Source: a bacterium
GTDB taxonomy: Bacteria; Bacteroidota; Bacteroidia; Chitinophagales; Saprospiraceae
NCBI GenBank assembly: GCA_024742755.1
Contig: JANSXW010000001.1
Span: forward strand, 62,001-126,000
Direction of reading: 5' to 3'
DNA length: 64,000 nt
A model generated the notes under the pieces. That model saw nothing but the letters and a program-made list of their open reading frames with translations, was not told the DNA's origin and did not search any database. The translations under genes were made by a program, and so were the position numbers. Shown piece after piece: positions 63,746 to 64,000 of this stretch (position 1 is its first letter; each line of letters starts with the position of its first letter).

Positions 63746-64000
63746 ATGGACCTGATTTACGCACTGGATATCGTGGGGACTTTTGTCTTTGCCATTAGCG
63801 GAATGCTAACGGCAGCCAATAAGCGGTTTGACCTGTTTGGCGGGTTTGTCATCGCTTTTATCACCGCGGTAGGTGGCGGCAGTGTGCGGGACATGCTCAT
63901 CGGAGCGACGCCGGTGGGCTGGATGCAGGACCTCAACTACCTTATCGCCATCGGTTGCGGGGCTTCCTTTGGTTATCTTTTCCAGCCTTATATCTACAAG
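63746..64000 (+). CDS. Trimeric intracellular cation (TRIC) channel family protein (3' end outside window)
   Basis: The first 85 residues are visible. They contain the family motif GTFVFAISGMLTAANKRFD and VGGGSVRDMLIG, within hydrophobic helices. Bacterial members (YicG/UPF0126) form potassium-permeable trimeric channels in the inner membrane. The gene runs off the window. Confidence 0.92.
   Translation, partial: MDLIYALDIVGTFVFAISGMLTAANKRFDLFGGFVIAFITAVGGGSVRDMLIGATPVGWMQDLNYLIAIGCGASFGYLFQPYIYK

Overview
The window looks like a chromosome segment of a marine-type member of the Bacteroidota, most likely the Saprospiria (Lewinella/Phaeodactylibacter-like). The reasons are several secreted proteins with type IX secretion (T9SS) C-terminal sorting domains, HYR modules, FISUMP domains, a hybrid two-component system, and promoters with the Bacteroidota -7 signature TAnnTTTG. 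The genus is a guess. No rRNA, tRNA, CRISPR array or transposase gene was seen.

Layout. 1-5586: 3' part of a secreted GH13 alpha-amylase with about nine HYR modules and a T9SS tail. 6082-12437: an NlpC/P60-like lipoprotein, a FISUMP protein, a TPR/LuxR-type regulator and a BspA-like T9SS surface protein. 13545-33884: a candidate toxin operon. It has a 4938-residue Tc-toxin-A-like protein carrying about 35 hemopexin-like blades, then a kinase-fold protein and a nucleotidyltransferase-fold protein, both with Arg/Ser-rich N-termini. 34082-40508: a DbpA-type DEAD-box helicase, an envelope coiled-coil/OmpA-like protein and a FISUMP-AbfB protein. 40776-52247: a tail-fibre (S74) protein and its T9SS partner, a GH16 glucanase, an unknown protein, a SusR-like hybrid two-component system and an SLC45-like sugar transporter. 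52286-64000: mostly housekeeping genes (MerR-type regulator, gatB, DUF3667, hydrolase, CapA-like, M23 peptidase, alaS, CBS, Usp, TRIC channel).

Main find. A 44-bp block made of two TACCATTCAGAACA direct repeats exactly 21 bp apart occurs three times, at 5942, 12753 and 35511. Each copy sits exactly 36 bp upstream of a -7-like box. The copies precede the NlpC/P60 lipoprotein, the TcA-like operon and the coiled-coil/OmpA-like gene. This suggests one regulon linking a giant Tc-like translocator, two putative cargo enzymes, a peptidoglycan hydrolase and an envelope protein. No TcB/TcC (SpvB/Rhs) partner is present in the window, so this would be an unusual Tc-like system. The shared control is read from sequence; the joint function is inference.

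Other points: two small inverted-repeat elements (MITE-like) with TAA duplications, one inside the toxin leader; a second 21-bp-spaced direct repeat upstream of the hybrid two-component gene; a structured leader ending in a terminator-like hairpin just before the coiled-coil gene; and an in-frame 15-bp minisatellite in the CapA-like gene.
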